This document shows, one piece after another, positions 6,601-7,748 of a DNA stretch of 7,748 nt (within the stretch, counting starts at the first letter, position 1; each line of letters opens with the position of its first letter). The translations under genes and the position numbers were made by a program. The DNA is from Desulfobacula sp. (GTDB lineage: Bacteria > Desulfobacterota > Desulfobacteria > Desulfobacterales > Desulfobacteraceae), in contig JAGLNZ010000007.1 in NCBI GenBank assembly GCA_023139225.1, forward strand, positions 1 to 7,748, in the 5' to 3' direction. Below the pieces are notes generated by a model that was not told the origin of the DNA, made no database searches, and saw only the letters and a program-made list of their open reading frames with translations.

Positions 6601-7748
6601 TAGCAAAGGGCAGCCTTGCCACCTCCAATGCCCATGAAAAATTTCTTAAATTTTCCAAAGAAAACATGCAGCTTCTTGAAAAACAATTTGAAACCCTGAC
6701 ACAGCTTGCGGGCAGCGTTATACAAACTACAGACGGGCAATCAATATCTGAACCGGTAACACCTGTAAAGCCTCCTTTTCTGAACAGGGAACAATGTCTT
6801 GAATATGCCATTGGAAAAGCAGGTAATGTTCTTGGAAAAGAATTTGAAATCATAGACACCTATCCTGCCAGGGTGAGGCTCCCGGATGAACCCTTAATGC
6901 TGGTAGACCGGATCATGGATATTCAGGGTGAAATGTTGTCTCTAACCTCGGGGAAAATCATCACCCAGCATGATGTCAAGGAGAATGCCTGGTATCTGGA
7001 CGGCGGGAAAGCCCCTGTTTCCATCTCCATTGAAGCAGGCCAGGCAGATCTGTTTTTATGCGCCTTTCTGGGCATTGACCATGTGGTTAAAGGCACAAGA
7101 AAATACAGGCTTCTCGATGCCGGGGTCACCTTTCACAGGACATTGCCAGAACCTGGCGAAACCATTGAGTATCATATTGAAATTGACCGGTTTTTAAAGC
7201 AGGGGGATGTATACCTGTTCTTTTTCCACTATAAAGGGTATATTAACGACCAGTTGCTGATTTCAATGCGGGATGGATGTGCTGGCTTTTTTACGGATGA
7301 AGAGGTTGAAAATTCAGGCGGTATTATTTTAAAAGCTAAAGAATTAAAACAGATAGACACTGGTCAAAAATTTTCTGCCCTGGTTCCGGCTAAAAAAGAA
7401 CGCTTTTCCGATGAAAAAATAGAGGCTTTACGCCAGGGAGATCTTGGCAAAGCCTTTGGGAAAAATTTTGAACACATACCGCTTGGAAAACACTTAAAAC
7501 TTCCTGGCGGCAGGATGCACCTTATTGACAGGGTTCTTGAATTTGATCCCACAGGCGGACGGTTTCGCCTTGGCTCCATTATTGCCGAGGCAGACATCCA
7601 CCCGGATGACTGGTTTTTAAGGTGCCATTTCATTGATGACATGGTCATGCCGGGCACTCTCATGTATGAATGCTGTGCCCATGCCTTAAGAATTTTTACC
7701 CAGAGAATGGGCTGGGTGAGCGACCGTGATGATGTGTTTTATGATGTT
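3657..7748 (+). CDS. pfaC: PfaC-type polyunsaturated/secondary-lipid synthase subunit (KS-CLF-DH), 5' part, cut by window end
   Basis: This is the first 1364 codons of a multi-domain, iterative type I fatty-acid/polyketide synthase subunit, open at the window edge. PfaC proteins usually reach about 2000 residues. The symbol is given from domain order, not from an orthology test. KS (about 13-455): DAACASS with Cys193, CHGSGT with His327, KSMTGH with His367; competent for decarboxylative condensation. Chain-length factor (about 477-897): a KS fold in which the matching positions are Ala653, Gly780 and Asp819, so it is not catalytic and probably pairs with the KS. Linker about 898-1045, with an amphipathic helix at about 992-1023. 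Hot-dog 1 (about 1048-1260): PDEPLMLVDRI and AWYLDGG, without the dehydratase His. Hot-dog 2 (from about 1280): CHF-x-D-x-VMPG with His1324 and Glu1338. No acyltransferase, carrier or reductase domain is visible, so partner proteins are required. An in-frame TGA at 3648 limits the start to 3657, 3669 or 3681. At 3657 only a GAG, 5 bases upstream, serves as a ribosome site. Confidence 0.93.
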   Translation, partial: MKKHMLNHMKKKIDKIAVVGMAGVFPKALDTSQFLDNIIHKTDCVITVPDHRWTGPVNDFISKDHLPDKAVSNKAGLIEHFHFNPDGFLVDKDLLSTLDPLHQLVLHAGRDAFLQCFHTKEDKKRTGVILAAIALPTDASSQLSRQIICNCKKDDKRILPKDFSSAGVVSLPAAILARAMGFEGGSFTLDAACASSLYSIKLACEHLHLKKADIMVAGGVCRPDSLYTQIGFSQLQALSPSGRCSPFDKDADGLVVGEGTGIVVLKRLQDAISCGDKIHAVITGIGVSNDIEGTLVGPAKEGQVRAMIQAYKHSSWSPYDIQYMECHGSGTPVGDQVELSSIHALLDAFDCPDKHISIGSVKSMTGHLLTAAGAAGFIKTVLSMNEKILPPSLNYSTPASKSLLNKSNIKVQTQAEDWNPALPHSTRKAGISAFGFGGINAHLLVEEFKDNSTRHIVKNPKQPDIDKKERLKTLPCAIVGMETIVKDCHCLSEFMKLVFDKAQLNPELPGSRWRRAQPQGFEGTPGFYMDHLSIRVDEFHIPPNQMNDILPQQIILLKAAKGALEDANITPRPLDGDPQRDHIGCAIGIEFDYGATDFHLRWKINHLDEDLKDSISPSLTFNRTLGALGGIVASRVAREFKLGGPCFTLSAGASCGIKAIETAVHSLSAYETNVFICGSVDLAGDIRQFALNDIAKPHSEHTLPSEGACALVLKRLDQAIEDNDRIYGVITGVAGTSGGHIPGETEYDATISETLYTQSLENALKDSKTSLRQISLYETGFSGIKADDATQINVLNKLCLKDPGISPCHVTSTSSAIGDTRGASALFSVIKTALCLNYRLLPSNKTNALGFEKLDKEKFSFIDTPVHWNRQDNKTARKACVASITLDGAFSHVILEEYRPDDKSPQDIAFFDEKDTLSVANTSSKNNLIVKINPRQVSEDTILKIQKHLTVNKIKSPDKEQTDVFFENQAQQDIRGLDPALIAKGSLATSNAHEKFLKFSKENMQLLEKQFETLTQLAGSVIQTTDGQSISEPVTPVKPPFLNREQCLEYAIGKAGNVLGKEFEIIDTYPARVRLPDEPLMLVDRIMDIQGEMLSLTSGKIITQHDVKENAWYLDGGKAPVSISIEAGQADLFLCAFLGIDHVVKGTRKYRLLDAGVTFHRTLPEPGETIEYHIEIDRFLKQGDVYLFFFHYKGYINDQLLISMRDGCAGFFTDEEVENSGGIILKAKELKQIDTGQKFSALVPAKKERFSDEKIEALRQGDLGKAFGKNFEHIPLGKHLKLPGGRMHLIDRVLEFDPTGGRFRLGSIIAEADIHPDDWFLRCHFIDDMVMPGTLMYECCAHALRIFTQRMGWVSDRDDVFYDV
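3684..3693 (+). repeat. Homopolymer of ten A at the start of the synthase gene
   Basis: Ten consecutive A follow directly after the third possible start codon (3681-3683) and encode the MKKK stretch. Runs of this length are prone to polymerase slippage during replication or transcription. A gain or loss of one base would put the ATG codons at 3657 and 3669 out of frame with the KS domain, and initiation at 3681 as well. The adjoining 27 bases hold two CATATG hexamers 12 bases apart and a second run of six A. Confidence 0.6.

Overview
The window holds three genes. A rhomboid membrane protease (77-811, +) runs tail-to-tail into a large hybrid sensor histidine kinase (798-3488, -). The kinase is divergent from the 5' part of a giant fatty-acid/polyketide synthase subunit (3657 to the window end, +) with the PfaC-type order KS, chain-length factor, hot-dog dehydratase region. 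There are no RNA genes, insertion sequences, CRISPR arrays or convincing terminators, and coding density is close to complete.

The moderately AT-rich DNA, the multi-domain hybrid kinase and the PfaC-type protein suggest a deltaproteobacterium, most likely a marine sulfate reducer of the Desulfobacterales (Desulfobacula/Desulfobacterium type). Such genomes are known to carry PfaA-D-like 'secondary lipid' synthase loci. This assignment is inference from remembered family resemblance, not from a search.

Region by region: 1-76 is a short leader with three spaced ATTGGA copies. At 77-811 is the rhomboid, with its Ser-His dyad. At 798-811 the two convergent genes overlap by 14 bases. The kinase carries two membrane segments with a periplasmic sensor between them, then HAMP, HisKA, HATPase, two receiver domains and an HPt domain. 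The divergent control region at 3489-3656 contains a TGTAAAA-N4-TGTAAAA direct repeat with 11-base periodicity, flanked by a candidate promoter on each side. The synthase fills the rest: an intact KS with a Cys-His-His triad, a second KS-like domain that has lost all three residues (the chain-length factor), a helical linker, a hot-dog domain without the dehydratase His, and the start of a second hot-dog domain with an intact HF-x-D-x-VMPG motif. The frame is still open at the end of the window.

Possible working link, as inference: the kinase feeds a phosphorelay whose response regulator (not in this window) binds the direct repeat and controls the lipid synthase, the kinase gene or both. The most unusual points are a PfaC-type subunit placed first in its transcription unit, a 10-A tract at its start, the regulator-like repeat in the divergent promoter, and the division of dehydratase active-site residues between two hot-dog domains.
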